From positions 1 through 64,000 of the forward strand of contig JBBMRB010000001.1 of the NCBI GenBank assembly GCA_038900335.1: a DNA stretch of 64,000 bases, read 5' to 3'. The number at the start of each line of letters is the position of its first letter. Position 1 is the stretch's first letter. The notes under the pieces were generated by a model, which was not told the origin of the DNA, did not search any database, and was given only the letters and a program-made list of their open reading frames with translations. The position numbers were made by a program, and so were the translations under genes. The DNA comes from Rs1 sp038900335. GTDB lineage: Bacteria > Pseudomonadota > Gammaproteobacteria > Pseudomonadales > Balneatricaceae. Shown here one piece after another: positions 45,035 to 55,039 of the stretch.

Positions 45035-46660
45035 TCAAGCCTTTTTATTCGTTTTTTCAATAGGTAATAGAATTGCTAGGTATAACAAAAGCAAAATAGC
45101 GGAGGCAAAAGATGCCTCATTAATACGATAGCTGCCAGCGTATTGGTAAATTAACCAAGGTAGCGTTTGTAGCTGAGCACTGCCAAAGATTGAGAAAATG
45201 GCGACATCACCCATTGCTATCAATAAGGTCAGTGAAAAGGTGCTTAAAAAAACTGGTTTAATATATGGCCATTCAATCACAAAACGCTCAGTATAGCTAA
45301 GCTTAAGCGATGGATATAACATGCCATAATCGCTGTCATATTGCATTAATCTGGGTCTGATTTGTTGAATGGCGAAAGGCAGTATCAGTAAAACATTCAA
45401 TAGCACTACAAAGATCATCCCCCATTTATCCAGATCAATTAGCGCTAAGAAGAGAATATATAAACCGACGGATAACACCATTGCCGGTGCGATCAGGGTA
45501 TGGTTGGCAAACCATTGTAATAAGCTGGCAGCACGGGTGTTGTTAGCTAAAACACAATGTCTTATGGGTAGCATAATAGCATAGCTAATAATCATCGCTA
45601 CACAGGCACTGAGCAAGCCTAATGCGAGTGTTAGTGTTAGCGCTTGGCCGATATTAGTCAATAAGCTGATAGTGTATTTAGCGGCAAAAATACCAGGTAT
45701 TAAAGAGAATAAAGGTAATAATAAAAACGCAAAAGCGATAATGTAAATGCCATAAAAGAGCAGGCGGTTAGCGGTATTAGGTCGTGGTGCCCAAGATTTT
45801 TCAGCTACATTTTTAGATAGCCAGGTCACTGAACTTGAGCGGTACAATACAATAAAGAATACACCTGCTATGGCAAACTGGCTCCAGGCGAGGGTGAGAG
45901 CTTCGCTAATGTTAAAATCATATTTTAGCGCTTGATAAATAGCGACTTCTAATGTTGTCGATTGCGGACCACCGCCAAATGCCAGTACGACTGCAAAACT
46001 GTTAAAACAAAGAATCGTAATAAAACCAAATATTAAGCTTAAGTTACTGCGCATAGCTGGCCATTCTATTAAGCTGAATTTTTGCCAAGTACTGAATTTT
46101 AGTTGGCTAGATAGCTGCCAGCTGGAATCGGGAATACTTTGCAGTTGGTTGTACATAGCGCGCACGGCGAAGGGCAAGTTCATATAAACATGGGCAATCA
46201 AAATGCCCTGTAATCCGTAGAGACTCCAATGATCACCTAGATAAGGCGTCAGTATGCCAGATAAGCCCAGTAGCGATACAAAACCAGTGATTAGCACCAG
46301 AGTAGGTAATACAAAGCACAGTAGCGATAAGCTTAAAAAGGTGTTTTTAAAATAGACTTTAGGGAGGTAGTAAATTGCCCGAGCAATTGGCCAAGCCAGC
46401 ACCGTTGATATTAGAGCGCTGAGTAATGCCTGCTTAATAGAAAATAATAAAATACTGTGAAAGTAGTCATCTTTCAGTAGAGGCGATTGCACTATGGCGT
46501 ATATTCTATCATACCAAGCATTACTATCTGTAGGTACAGCGCCAGCAGGTTCAAAAGCTATTAAGCCATAAAATGCTAATAAGGTAATGGCGCAAATAAG
46601 AAGGATAAATAATAAACCAACGATATTTGCGAACTGAGTAATAAAAATACGGATGGCCAT
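45035..46660 (-). CDS. thiP: Thiamine ABC transporter permease
   Basis: 541 residues with about twelve TM segments in two homologous halves. Each half has an EAA-like loop ('SSWQLSSQLKFSTWQKFSLI' and 'MLYPSLKLSYTERFVIEWP'). The fused two-domain permease is typical of ThiP and related iron permeases; the neighbours favour thiamine. Confidence 0.92.
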   Translation of the reverse strand: MAIRIFITQFANIVGLLFILLICAITLLAFYGLIAFEPAGAVPTDSNAWYDRIYAIVQSPLLKDDYFHSILLFSIKQALLSALISTVLAWPIARAIYYLPKVYFKNTFLSLSLLCFVLPTLVLITGFVSLLGLSGILTPYLGDHWSLYGLQGILIAHVYMNLPFAVRAMYNQLQSIPDSSWQLSSQLKFSTWQKFSLIEWPAMRSNLSLIFGFITILCFNSFAVVLAFGGGPQSTTLEVAIYQALKYDFNISEALTLAWSQFAIAGVFFIVLYRSSSVTWLSKNVAEKSWAPRPNTANRLLFYGIYIIAFAFLLLPLFSLIPGIFAAKYTISLLTNIGQALTLTLALGLLSACVAMIISYAIMLPIRHCVLANNTRAASLLQWFANHTLIAPAMVLSVGLYILFLALIDLDKWGMIFVVLLNVLLILPFAIQQIRPRLMQYDSDYGMLYPSLKLSYTERFVIEWPYIKPVFLSTFSLTLLIAMGDVAIFSIFGSAQLQTLPWLIYQYAGSYRINEASFASAILLLLYLAILLPIEKTNKKA

Positions 46661-46783
46661 GGCCCTAAACGCTAAAGAAAATCTTTAGATAGAAAAGTTT
46701 AAACAAGAGCTAGCAACGAGCCACAATCATAATTATAAATCAGTGATATCAATATAATTGTGGCTATTAAATAGTCTGCCCGG

Positions 46784-47788
46784 TTATTTAGCTGCTTGTG
46801 TGCGCCATACTTTAATCCAGCGCTTGCGCTGATCGGCAAGGTATTCAAAGTCTGCATCAATCGCTTTTGGCTGGATAAGTTTTGAAAACTGTTCAGGCAG
46901 GCTAATGTTCGCTTTAACAGGTAGCATCCAATTGGTGACCGGTAAGATCTTTTGCGCTTGATCTGAAATTAGAAAATTCAAAAACTCTTGTGCTAACGCT
47001 GGCTCTTTGCTGGTTTTAAGGGCAGCAGCTACTTCAATTTGCTGCATATGTCCCTCGTTAAATAAAGCCGCTTTATATTTTTCTTCTGAGTCGACAATCA
47101 TATGATAAGCAGGTGAGGTGGTGTAACTGAGGACATAATCGGCTCCCCCTTTCAAAAACATGCTATAGCCTTCATACCAGCCTTTGGTGACGGTAGCGGT
47201 ATGCTTAGCTAGGTCCTGCCAAGCTTGCTCTGTGCTTTTGTCAAATACCGTGTTCATCCAAAACATAAGACCTTGGCCGGGTGTACTGGTGCGCGGGTCT
47301 TGATAGATGATAGAGGCATCTGATGCAACCAGTTCTTTAAGTGAGCTGGCCGGATTGCTGATTTTGCTGCTATCGTAGATAAAGGCAAAGTAGCCAAAAT
47401 CGTAAGGTATAAACTGCTGATCTTGCCATTTTAATGCCGGCAGTAAAACGGAGGTATCAACAGTATGGTCCGCAATTAAATTAGTACTTTTAGCTTCTTT
47501 GATTAAGCCGTGATCAAGCCCTAGAATGACATCCGCTTTGCTTTTCTTGCCTTCAATTTTAAGGCGATTTAATACACTAACCCCATCTTCTTCAGCAATA
47601 AGATTTAACGTACACTCACAGCTTTGCTCGAACGCTGTTTTAATTTTAGGCCCGGGGCCCCAGTCAGATACAAAAGAATCATAGGTGTATACAGTTAACG
47701 TTTTTTTACTATTCGTTGGATTACTGTCACTGGCTAAAACGTTGGCAGATAAAACAGATAATAAGCTTAGCGTGATGATTTTTTTCAT
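46784..47788 (-). CDS. thiB: Thiamine-binding periplasmic protein
   Basis: 334 residues. The signal peptide 'MKKIITLSLLSVLSANVLA' is followed by 'LTVYTYDSFVSDWGPGPKIK'. Family motifs include 'AEEDGVSVLNRLKIEG', 'FIYDSSKI' and 'DPRTSTPGQGLMFW'. It captures thiamine or its phosphates for ThiPQ. No TPP riboswitch is visible in its 268-bp upstream region, unlike thiC. Confidence 0.93.
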   Translation of the reverse strand: MKKIITLSLLSVLSANVLASDSNPTNSKKTLTVYTYDSFVSDWGPGPKIKTAFEQSCECTLNLIAEEDGVSVLNRLKIEGKKSKADVILGLDHGLIKEAKSTNLIADHTVDTSVLLPALKWQDQQFIPYDFGYFAFIYDSSKISNPASSLKELVASDASIIYQDPRTSTPGQGLMFWMNTVFDKSTEQAWQDLAKHTATVTKGWYEGYSMFLKGGADYVLSYTTSPAYHMIVDSEEKYKAALFNEGHMQQIEVAAALKTSKEPALAQEFLNFLISDQAQKILPVTNWMLPVKANISLPEQFSKLIQPKAIDADFEYLADQRKRWIKVWRTQAAK

Positions 47789-48056
47789 TATTGTCTCAGT
47801 GATTCAATTTAATAAAATGATAATGCTGCTGAACATCTCTCATTAATGAATAAGTTAATATCGATAGCTATTATATAGCAGCCGTTATGTTATTTTTACT
47901 GCTAGTTACTCATAATATAAGACAAATGGTGAATTTAGTCGTTAAGCTATTGGTTTTTTGCATAAATCAGCTGAATTTATAAATATCTAAAAGTGTATGC
48001 ATTGTAAATGAGCCATGTCGCTATCTGTAAATAAGATCAACATAGAGGATTAACCA

Positions 48057-48980
48057 ATTTCTACTAAATTATTCGACGATATTAATCATCCCTTGATCAA
48101 GGCTGTCCGTTGGCAGACGTTCGCTAAAGGTAGTAGTAACCAGTTGTATTGGGCGCGAGTTAAAAGCTGTGATTATGTGCTGCGTATTAATGCAGATGTA
48201 GAAGATGCCTTTGGCGTCGACAGACATCGAGAGCAGGGCGTTTTAAAAGTGATTGCTGACCACAGTTGGGCAGTCAAGGTATTGGATAATAATATCGATG
48301 CCGGTTTTTGTTTGATGCAAAAATACCAGTCATTAAGCGATGATTATGATGACGCTAAACTAGCGCAGCAAATGCTTTGTTTCTTAAATGCTTTGCATCA
48401 AGTATCACTCAGCGTATCGCCCTCGCTACAACAGCAGCTACTGTTTGATTATGATGATTTACTTGACAATTACCACAGTTATTTTGAAGGCACGGTTGTC
48501 GACACCAAGGTATTTACACTGCTAAGTGCCATGCGTCAGGGCTTTAAGCTGTTACCTGATATAGGGCACTGCTTAGTACATCAAGATTTACATCGCAATA
48601 ACGTGTGTATCAATCATCAGGATGATCGAGCACCAGCCATTGTTATTATTGATTGGGAATATGGCGCTTGGGCCAACCCTTGGCTAGATATTAGCGCACT
48701 AGAGCAATGCTTTGCAGTCAGCGAGAAAAAATTGCAACAACTAAGCGTACTCAGTGAGTTATCGTTACAACAGGTGGCTATGGGCTGTAAAATAGCAGCG
48801 ATGATCAATGAGAGTTTAGCGTGCATTTGGTACTACTATAGAGCGATACGGGTTAGTTTGAGCGATGAAAAAACAAGTATCAATGATAATATCGGTTTAT
48901 CTGAGCTAAGCGGTCAAATACAGTCTTTGTCAGCTCAATTTAACGCAGTATTAACACGCTATAAAGAAGTACTAAAATAG
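48057..48980 (+). CDS. APH/choline-kinase-fold phosphotransferase, possible thiamine-type salvage kinase, AUU start
   Basis: About 308 residues. 'KGSSNQLYWARV' is a kinase-like nucleotide loop, then the catalytic loop 'HCLVHQDLHRNNVCI' (HxDxxxxN) and 'VIIDWEYGAWANPWLDISAL' (metal-binding Asp). This is the APH/choline/thiamine kinase fold. AGAGGA at 48044-48049 is ideally spaced for an ATT codon at 48057 ('ATTTCTACTAAA'). The only standard-type start in frame is TTG at 48093, without a Shine-Dalgarno. Divergent placement next to thiBPQ suggests phosphorylation of imported thiamine, but choline or ethanolamine cannot be excluded. Confidence 0.75.
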   Translation: MSTKLFDDINHPLIKAVRWQTFAKGSSNQLYWARVKSCDYVLRINADVEDAFGVDRHREQGVLKVIADHSWAVKVLDNNIDAGFCLMQKYQSLSDDYDDAKLAQQMLCFLNALHQVSLSVSPSLQQQLLFDYDDLLDNYHSYFEGTVVDTKVFTLLSAMRQGFKLLPDIGHCLVHQDLHRNNVCINHQDDRAPAIVIIDWEYGAWANPWLDISALEQCFAVSEKKLQQLSVLSELSLQQVAMGCKIAAMINESLACIWYYYRAIRVSLSDEKTSINDNIGLSELSGQIQSLSAQFNAVLTRYKEVLK

Positions 48981-49086
48981 CAAAACAACACTTTGATTTG
49001 TGAAAAAATACTGTATATTTGTACATTGTTTGTATTGCGGCTATCGTCAGTTGGCCATTAAATTCATTATTAGTAAAGGTAGTAAA

Positions 49087-49713
49087 ATGATTGGGCACAT
49101 ACGTGGCATACTTATCGAAAAACAACCGCCACAATTGGTTGTAGAAGCAAATGGTATCGGCTATGAGATAGAGGCGTCGATGCAAACATTCTATAAGCTG
49201 CCTGAGCTATTAACAGAGCTGAAAATATATACTCATTTTGTCGTGCGTGAAGATGCACAGTTACTGTTTGGATTTTACGATAAAACCGAAAGGGCTTTGT
49301 TTAGAGTGTTGATAAAAGCCAGTGGTGTCGGTCCTAAATTAGCAATAGCGATTTTATCTGGCATGTCTACGACACAGTTCGCGGCGTGCGTATTAAGAGA
49401 AGACTCAGCGACGTTGACCAAAATACCTGGTGTCGGTAAAAAAACAGCAGAGAGGTTGGTGGTTGAATTTAAAGATAAAGTCGCCGCCTTAGGGTTAGAG
49501 CAACAAGACAATTTTGAATTAACAGGCACTGAGTTGCCAAGTGCCATAGCAAGTACTAATCAGTATATCGATGATGCGCAAAGTGCATTAGTCGCCTTAG
49601 GCTATAAACCGGTATTGGCGACAAAAGCGGTTGCTGCTGCCCATAAGAAATTAGGGCAGGTCAATTCAAGTGAAGAGCTGATAAGAGTGTCTTTGAAATC
49701 GATGGTAGGTTAA
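49087..49713 (+). CDS. ruvA: Holliday junction branch-migration protein RuvA
   Basis: 208 residues starting 'MIGHIRGILIEKQPPQLV'. Helix-hairpin-helix motifs are 'LIKASGVGPKLAIAIL' and 'LTKIPGVGKKTAERLVVE'. It tetramerises on Holliday junctions and loads RuvB. The frame opens upstream to 49000, but the ATG at 49087 matches the conserved N-terminus. The usual upstream ruvC is missing; the preceding gene is a kinase. Confidence 0.97.
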   Translation: MIGHIRGILIEKQPPQLVVEANGIGYEIEASMQTFYKLPELLTELKIYTHFVVREDAQLLFGFYDKTERALFRVLIKASGVGPKLAIAILSGMSTTQFAACVLREDSATLTKIPGVGKKTAERLVVEFKDKVAALGLEQQDNFELTGTELPSAIASTNQYIDDAQSALVALGYKPVLATKAVAAAHKKLGQVNSSEELIRVSLKSMVG

Positions 49714-49825
49714 TTATTAACTAAACAGCTGAAATGATGAGTTGCAACATGACTTTAGCTGATTAATGCTCGATATTGTATTATACAAAAAAGCGATAAT
49801 AGCGCTGTAATTGAATAGGCTAAGA

Positions 49826-50845
49826 ATGATAGAAGCGGACCGCTTTATCTCAGCAGCACCTGAGAAAACAAGTATAGAAGAAGTACAAGACAGAGCGATT
49901 AGGCCGCATACGCTTGCTGAATACGAAGGTCAGCCTGCGGTGCGTGAACAGATGGAAATATTTATCGAGGCTGCACTTGCGCGAGGTGAAGCATTGGATC
50001 ACACGCTGATTTTTGGCCCGCCAGGTTTAGGTAAAACCACGCTTGCCAATATTATTGCCTGTGAAATGAAATCAGAAATAAAAACAACCTCAGGGCCTAT
50101 TCTAGAGCGCGCTGGTGATTTAGCAGCCCTGTTAACGAATTTAGAAGCCGGCGATGTGCTATTTATTGATGAAATCCATAGATTGAGCCCAAATGTCGAA
50201 GAAATACTTTACCCGGCAATGGAAGATTACCAGTTAGATATCATGATTGGAGAGGGCCCAGCTGCACGCTCAATAAAATTAGACTTACCACCCTTTACCT
50301 TAGTCGGAGCAACCACCAGAGCAGGGTCTTTAACCTCACCGTTACGTGACAGGTTTGGTATTGTTCAGCGCCTTGAATTTTATAATATTGAAGACCTTAC
50401 CCACATCGTTGCTCGCTCTGCTAAATTATCTGGCACTAATATCAATATAGACGGTGCTCGCGAAGTCGCGATGCGCAGCAGAGGAACACCACGTATTGCC
50501 AACAAGCTTTTACGACGCGCTAGGGATTATGCTGAAGTTAAATCTGATGGCATAATCACCGCCCAAGTTGCTGATAAAGCACTCAATATGTTAAGTGTCG
50601 ATGACAAGGGTTTTGATCATATGGACAGGCGTTTGCTGTTGACCATGATTGAAAAGTTTGGTGGCGGGCCAGTCGGTGTCGATAACCTAGCAGCGGCTAT
50701 TAGTGAAGAGCGAGAGACCATAGAGGATGTGTTAGAGCCGTATTTGATCCAGCAGGGTTTTATTATGCGTACACCAAGGGGCAGAGTTGTTACTGATAAT
50801 GCCTATTTACATTTTGGTTTAGATATACCTAATAAAACAGTGTAA
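49826..50845 (+). CDS. ruvB: Holliday junction helicase RuvB
   Basis: 339-residue AAA+ motor. It has Walker A 'GPPGLGKTTLANIIA', Walker B 'VLFIDEIHR', 'TTRAGSLTSPLRDRFG' (sensor 1 and arginine-finger region) and the C-terminal winged helix 'GRVVTDNAYLHF'. The ATG at 49826 ('MIEADRFI') is the conserved start; the TTG at 49811 is not needed. It drives branch migration with RuvA, encoded 113 bp upstream. Confidence 0.98.
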   Translation: MIEADRFISAAPEKTSIEEVQDRAIRPHTLAEYEGQPAVREQMEIFIEAALARGEALDHTLIFGPPGLGKTTLANIIACEMKSEIKTTSGPILERAGDLAALLTNLEAGDVLFIDEIHRLSPNVEEILYPAMEDYQLDIMIGEGPAARSIKLDLPPFTLVGATTRAGSLTSPLRDRFGIVQRLEFYNIEDLTHIVARSAKLSGTNINIDGAREVAMRSRGTPRIANKLLRRARDYAEVKSDGIITAQVADKALNMLSVDDKGFDHMDRRLLLTMIEKFGGGPVGVDNLAAAISEERETIEDVLEPYLIQQGFIMRTPRGRVVTDNAYLHFGLDIPNKTV

Positions 50846-51091
50846 AGCGCAGGTGTTTTTAATTAGCTAAGTATTACATTCAATGGTTATTTTTTGTTTA
50901 AAAGTAGAAACAACAGCAGCAATCGAACTTAAATGCTGATCAATAGTCAATTTGTAGTCATTATTAATTATCTTCTATTCAAAAAGGCCGATAAGGTGTT
51001 TAGAATCTAGCGTTGTTTTAAAGGGTACGTTGACTACCAAAGTAGTTGTTATACCACTAAATAGTAAATTAATTAACAGATAGGCAAGTGC

Positions 51092-51478
51092 ATGTCCTTT
51101 GAATTCCCAGTAAGGGTATATATAGAAGATACTGATTTAGGTGGTATCGTTTATTACGTAAACTATTTGAAGTTTATGGAGAGGGCGCGCACTGAGTTTT
51201 TAAGAAGCTATGCAATTGAGCAAGAGTCTTTACAAGCACAAGGCTACTTGTTTGTTGTTAAATCAGTACAGTGCGAGTATAGAGCATCAGCTAAATTAGA
51301 TGATGCTTTAATTGTTATTACTCAAGTCGTTAAGCACAGTGCTGCAAGTGTTACTTTTAAGCAACAAGTATGTCATCAACAAAATGTATTATGTGAGGCG
51401 ACTGTTGAAGTGGTCTGCGTCAATAAACAGTCGATGAAACCTGCGCGTTTCCCGGCACAAATTAAACAAATTTTTTAA
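51092..51478 (+). CDS. ybgC: Tol-Pal-associated acyl-CoA thioesterase
   Basis: 128-residue hotdog-fold thioesterase. 'VYIEDTDLGGIVYYVNYLKF' holds the catalytic Asp region, then 'MERARTEFLRS'. It is the first gene of the Tol-Pal cluster and lies 118 bp upstream of tolQ. YbgC enzymes hydrolyse acyl-CoAs and are linked to phospholipid metabolism. Confidence 0.95.
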   Translation: MSFEFPVRVYIEDTDLGGIVYYVNYLKFMERARTEFLRSYAIEQESLQAQGYLFVVKSVQCEYRASAKLDDALIVITQVVKHSAASVTFKQQVCHQQNVLCEATVEVVCVNKQSMKPARFPAQIKQIF

Positions 51479-51595
51479 GTAGCGTTCAAAATTCTCTAGC
51501 TTAAAGCTGGCTAGTAGAGAGTTGAAACAATCAATATAATAAGCTTAAAGAATAAAATATAACTTAAGTATCAATAAGTAATCGGAGATTTATTA

Positions 51596-52273
51596 GTGGA
51601 ATCATTGTCAATTTTAGACTTAATACTCAATGCGAGTGTGGTCGTTAAGTGTGTAATGGCAATTTTAATGTTGGCATCAATATTGTCTTGGGTGATGATT
51701 TTTCAACGCTTCTTTTTTTTAGGTAGTGCGAAAAGGGCATTGCGTAAGTTCGAAGATAAATTTTGGTCAGGTGTTGATTTAGGGCAGCTATTTAAAGATG
51801 TCTCTGAAAATCCAACATCATCAGGTGGTGCTGAAGAAATTTTTAGAGCGGGTATTAAAGAATACACCCGCTTAACGGCGCAGAATAATTATGATCCTGA
51901 AGCGGTCATGGAAGGTGTCGAGCGCAGTATGCGAGTAGCGCTAGCACGTGAAGAAGAAAAGCTAGATGCGCACCTGCCCTTTTTAGCATCGGTTGGCTCG
52001 ACCTCTCCATACATTGGTTTATTTGGTACCGTATGGGGAATTATGAATTCCTTTCGAGGTCTAGCTAATATGCAACAGGCGACATTGTCATCTGTTGCTC
52101 CTGGTATATCAGAAGCATTAGTTGCAACGGCAATGGGCTTATTTGCAGCAATACCCGCGGTGTTAGCTTATAACCGTTTCTCTGCATCTGCTGCTAATTT
52201 ATTAAATAACTATGAGACCTTTGCTGAAGAATTCTCAAGTATTTTACATCGCCGTGTTCATGCGTCTAAATAA
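51596..52273 (+). CDS. tolQ: Tol-Pal inner-membrane proton-channel subunit TolQ
   Basis: 225 residues with three TM segments. 'ASVGSTSPYIGLFGTVWGIM' is the signature helix, and 'GISEALVATAMGLFAAIPAV' the channel helix with the conserved threonine. GTG start at 51596 after GGAGA. With TolR it converts the proton gradient into TolA movement during outer-membrane constriction. Confidence 0.97.
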   Translation: MESLSILDLILNASVVVKCVMAILMLASILSWVMIFQRFFFLGSAKRALRKFEDKFWSGVDLGQLFKDVSENPTSSGGAEEIFRAGIKEYTRLTAQNNYDPEAVMEGVERSMRVALAREEEKLDAHLPFLASVGSTSPYIGLFGTVWGIMNSFRGLANMQQATLSSVAPGISEALVATAMGLFAAIPAVLAYNRFSASAANLLNNYETFAEEFSSILHRRVHASK

Positions 52274-52288
52274 TAAGCGATTTTTATC

Positions 52289-52705
52289 ATGATTAGAAAA
52301 CGTAAAAAGAAACACGCGCTTAACGCTGAAATTAACGTGGTGCCTTACATCGATGTGATGTTGGTGCTATTGATTATTTTCATGGTGACAGCACCGATGT
52401 TAACACAAGGTGTTAAATTAGATCTGCCACAAGCAAGCGCTGACCCAGTTGATGCCTCTGATACTGAACCGATGATCGTCTCCGTCGATTTATCTGGTAG
52501 TTATTATATAAATGTCGGTGGCGATGAGTTAACGCCGCTAACGGCTGAGGATGTTGAAACGCGTATTGAAAAAGTGTTGCGCAGTAATCCGCGCAAACTG
52601 ATATTAGTTCGTGGTGATAAAGATGTTACGTATCAGCAGATCATTTCTTTAATGACATTAATACAAGGTGCTGGAGCACCGAGTGTTGGTTTAGTGACGG
52701 AGTAA
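52289..52705 (+). CDS. tolR: Tol-Pal inner-membrane protein TolR
   Basis: 138 residues. A basic N-terminus precedes 'EINVVPYIDVMLVLLIIFMV', the single TM helix with the essential aspartate. The periplasmic domain ends 'LVRGDKDVTYQQIISLM'. It lies 15 bp after tolQ and 3 bp before tolA. Confidence 0.97.
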   Translation: MIRKRKKKHALNAEINVVPYIDVMLVLLIIFMVTAPMLTQGVKLDLPQASADPVDASDTEPMIVSVDLSGSYYINVGGDELTPLTAEDVETRIEKVLRSNPRKLILVRGDKDVTYQQIISLMTLIQGAGAPSVGLVTE

Positions 52706-52708
52706 TCC

Positions 52709-53707
52709 TTGAGTTATATTTTACCTGTCATATTCGCTGTTGCTTTACATGCTATGTTGGCTTTCTCGTTTCTCTATACTCAATTTATGCAGTTGCAACA
52801 AAGCAGGCAGATGCCTCGCCATATTCAAGCGCAAATGTATGACATTAAAGCATTGAGCACAGCGACTAAAAAAGCAGAGACTAAAGCTAAAGACGTTGAA
52901 TTAGCGCCTGAAAAAACACCGCCTAAATCAGATGAAGTTGAAAAGGTTGTCGAAGAAAAAAAACCTGATAATCAGCAGCTTAAAGATCAGCAAGCGGCTT
53001 TGCAAGAGCAGCAAAAACAACGTGAAGTAGAAAAAGAGAAAAAAGCGCTAGAGCGAAAAAAAGAGCAAGACAAGCTAAAGGACGAGCTGGCAAAGAAAGA
53101 AGCTGACGCTAAAAAACAGCAAGAAATTGAATCAAAGCGTAAGCTTGCCGCTAAAGATAAAGCGGAGCGCGAAAAAGCAGAGCAAGAAAAACAAAGAAAA
53201 GCAGAGCAAGCTAAAAAAGAGCAGCAGAAACTCGCTGCTCAGAAAAAAGCAGAGCAAGATAAAAAGCGCAAGGAAGAGCAGGCTGCTAAGAAAAAAGCTG
53301 CCGACAAAAAGCGCCAGCTAGCTGAAAAAGCTCGCTTAAAAGCATTAGAAAAGCAAATGGCTGAAGAGGAGCAATTCGCTGCTGAGCAAATAGCGAAAGA
53401 GATGGCTTCAGGTGTTGATGGTTATATTAAAAGGATGCTCAAAGGTAATTTTCATATACCTACGACAGCCCGTAATGGTATAAATGCAATGGTTCGCATT
53501 AAATTGTTGCCATCAGGTAGGGTTGTCGCAGTTGAGTTGATACAATCGAGCGGCAATGCCGCATTTGATAGAGCTGCTGAACAAGCTGTGTGGCGAACAG
53601 AGAGTTTTCCTAAAGTTGCAGATATTGCTAGAACATCACCTGCTTACTTTAATAGGGAATTACGTACCTTCAAGATGAGTTTTAAACCGGAAGAATTAAG
53701 ATGGTAA
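52709..53707 (+). CDS. tolA: Tol-Pal protein TolA
   Basis: 332 residues with a TTG start preceded by GGAG. One N-terminal TM segment is followed by a long Lys/Glu/Ala/Gln helix (about residues 65-230) that spans the periplasm. The C-terminal TolA domain holds 'GVDGYIKRMLKGNFHIP' and 'AFDRAAEQAVWRTESFP'. It links TolQR to Pal. Confidence 0.95.
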   Translation: MSYILPVIFAVALHAMLAFSFLYTQFMQLQQSRQMPRHIQAQMYDIKALSTATKKAETKAKDVELAPEKTPPKSDEVEKVVEEKKPDNQQLKDQQAALQEQQKQREVEKEKKALERKKEQDKLKDELAKKEADAKKQQEIESKRKLAAKDKAEREKAEQEKQRKAEQAKKEQQKLAAQKKAEQDKKRKEEQAAKKKAADKKRQLAEKARLKALEKQMAEEEQFAAEQIAKEMASGVDGYIKRMLKGNFHIPTTARNGINAMVRIKLLPSGRVVAVELIQSSGNAAFDRAAEQAVWRTESFPKVADIARTSPAYFNRELRTFKMSFKPEELRW

Positions 53708-54996
53708 AATGGAATATTAAAAATTTATGTTTAGTGCTACTCACGCTTATGTGTGTCAATGCCAATGCTGAGTTACTCGTTGAAATTACAGAAGGCGTCG
53801 ATCAGCCAACCAATATAGCGGTAGTGCCGTTTGGTTGGAATAGCGACAGTCCGTTGGTTGAAGATATCTCCGCTATTATCGCTAATGATCTAAGTCGCAG
53901 TGGTATGTTTAAGTTAATGAGCAAAGAAAATATGCTCAGCTCCCCGGCGACGCAAGATCAAATTTTCTTTCGAGATTGGCGTATATCAGGTAATGATTTC
54001 ATGCTTATAGGCAGCATGAAACCAACTGGCGCTGGCCTTATTGCAACTGTAGAATTATTTGATATATTGACTGAAAAGAAAATCTGGTCGCAAACGATCG
54101 AAAGCTCAAATAATGACTTGCGCGATATTGCTCATTACATTGCTGATGAAGTGTTCCAAAAAATAACCGGTATACGTGGTGCCTTTTCAACTAAAGTTGT
54201 TTATGTCACAGTAGAGGGGCTCGGTGCTGCTCGCAAGTATCGTTTACAAATGGCTGATGCAGATGGCGCAAGACCTAGAACTATACTATCTTCAAATGAG
54301 CCAATACTGTCACCAACTTGGTCACGTGACGGTAAAAAGCTGGCTTACGTATCCTTTGAAACAACTAAGCCATCTATCTATATACAGCATCTGGCAACCG
54401 GTAAGCGTCAAAAAATACAGTCATTTAAAGGTATCAACGGCGCACCTGCCTGGGACCCATCTGGCAATCGTTTAGCGCTGGTTTTATCTAAAGATGGCAA
54501 CCCTGAAATATATATCTTGGATTTGACGAGTGGCAATTTACAGCGTTTAACAAGACATTTCGGCATTGATACTGAGCCTACGTGGTCTGCAGATGGGCAA
54601 TCTATATTGTTTACCTCAGATCGTGCGGGTAAACCACAAATTTATCGTGTTGAAATTGCCAGTGGTGCCATTACTCGCTTAACGTATAAAGGTAACTACA
54701 ATAGCCGTGGTCGTATCACCCAAGATGGGCGCTTTTTAACCATGGTTCACCGTGATGAAAATGGTTTTCACATCGCAGTCCAGGACTTAACCACAGATCG
54801 TCTAGATATACTAACAAACTCTAGAGATGATGAATCGCCTACCATTGCACCTAATGGTGTTGTGGTAATGTACGCAACTAAAAAGAATGGCAAAGGGGTG
54901 TTAGCAGGTGTTTCTCTTGATGGGAAAATTAAATTTACAATGCCTAATGCTTCAGGGGATGTGCGCGAACCTGCGTGGTCTCCATTTTTAGATTAA
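53701..54996 (+). CDS. tolB: Tol-Pal periplasmic protein TolB
   Basis: 431 residues. The signal peptide ends near 'CVNANA'. An N-terminal alpha/beta domain is followed by a WD40-like beta-propeller with repeats such as 'SPTWSRDGKKLAYVSFE' and 'EPTWSADGQSILFTSDR'. The ATG lies inside the end of tolA (7-bp overlap), suggesting translational coupling. Confidence 0.97.
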   Translation: MVKWNIKNLCLVLLTLMCVNANAELLVEITEGVDQPTNIAVVPFGWNSDSPLVEDISAIIANDLSRSGMFKLMSKENMLSSPATQDQIFFRDWRISGNDFMLIGSMKPTGAGLIATVELFDILTEKKIWSQTIESSNNDLRDIAHYIADEVFQKITGIRGAFSTKVVYVTVEGLGAARKYRLQMADADGARPRTILSSNEPILSPTWSRDGKKLAYVSFETTKPSIYIQHLATGKRQKIQSFKGINGAPAWDPSGNRLALVLSKDGNPEIYILDLTSGNLQRLTRHFGIDTEPTWSADGQSILFTSDRAGKPQIYRVEIASGAITRLTYKGNYNSRGRITQDGRFLTMVHRDENGFHIAVQDLTTDRLDILTNSRDDESPTIAPNGVVVMYATKKNGKGVLAGVSLDGKIKFTMPNASGDVREPAWSPFLD

Positions 54997-55039
54997 TTAA
55001 TAACAAGGCCTTTTGGCTAAAGCAACACTGGAGATAGAT

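Noticed and set aside
47789..48056. TPP riboswitch for thiBPQ
   Set aside because: None of the conserved thi-box stretches seen before thiC occurs on either strand here.
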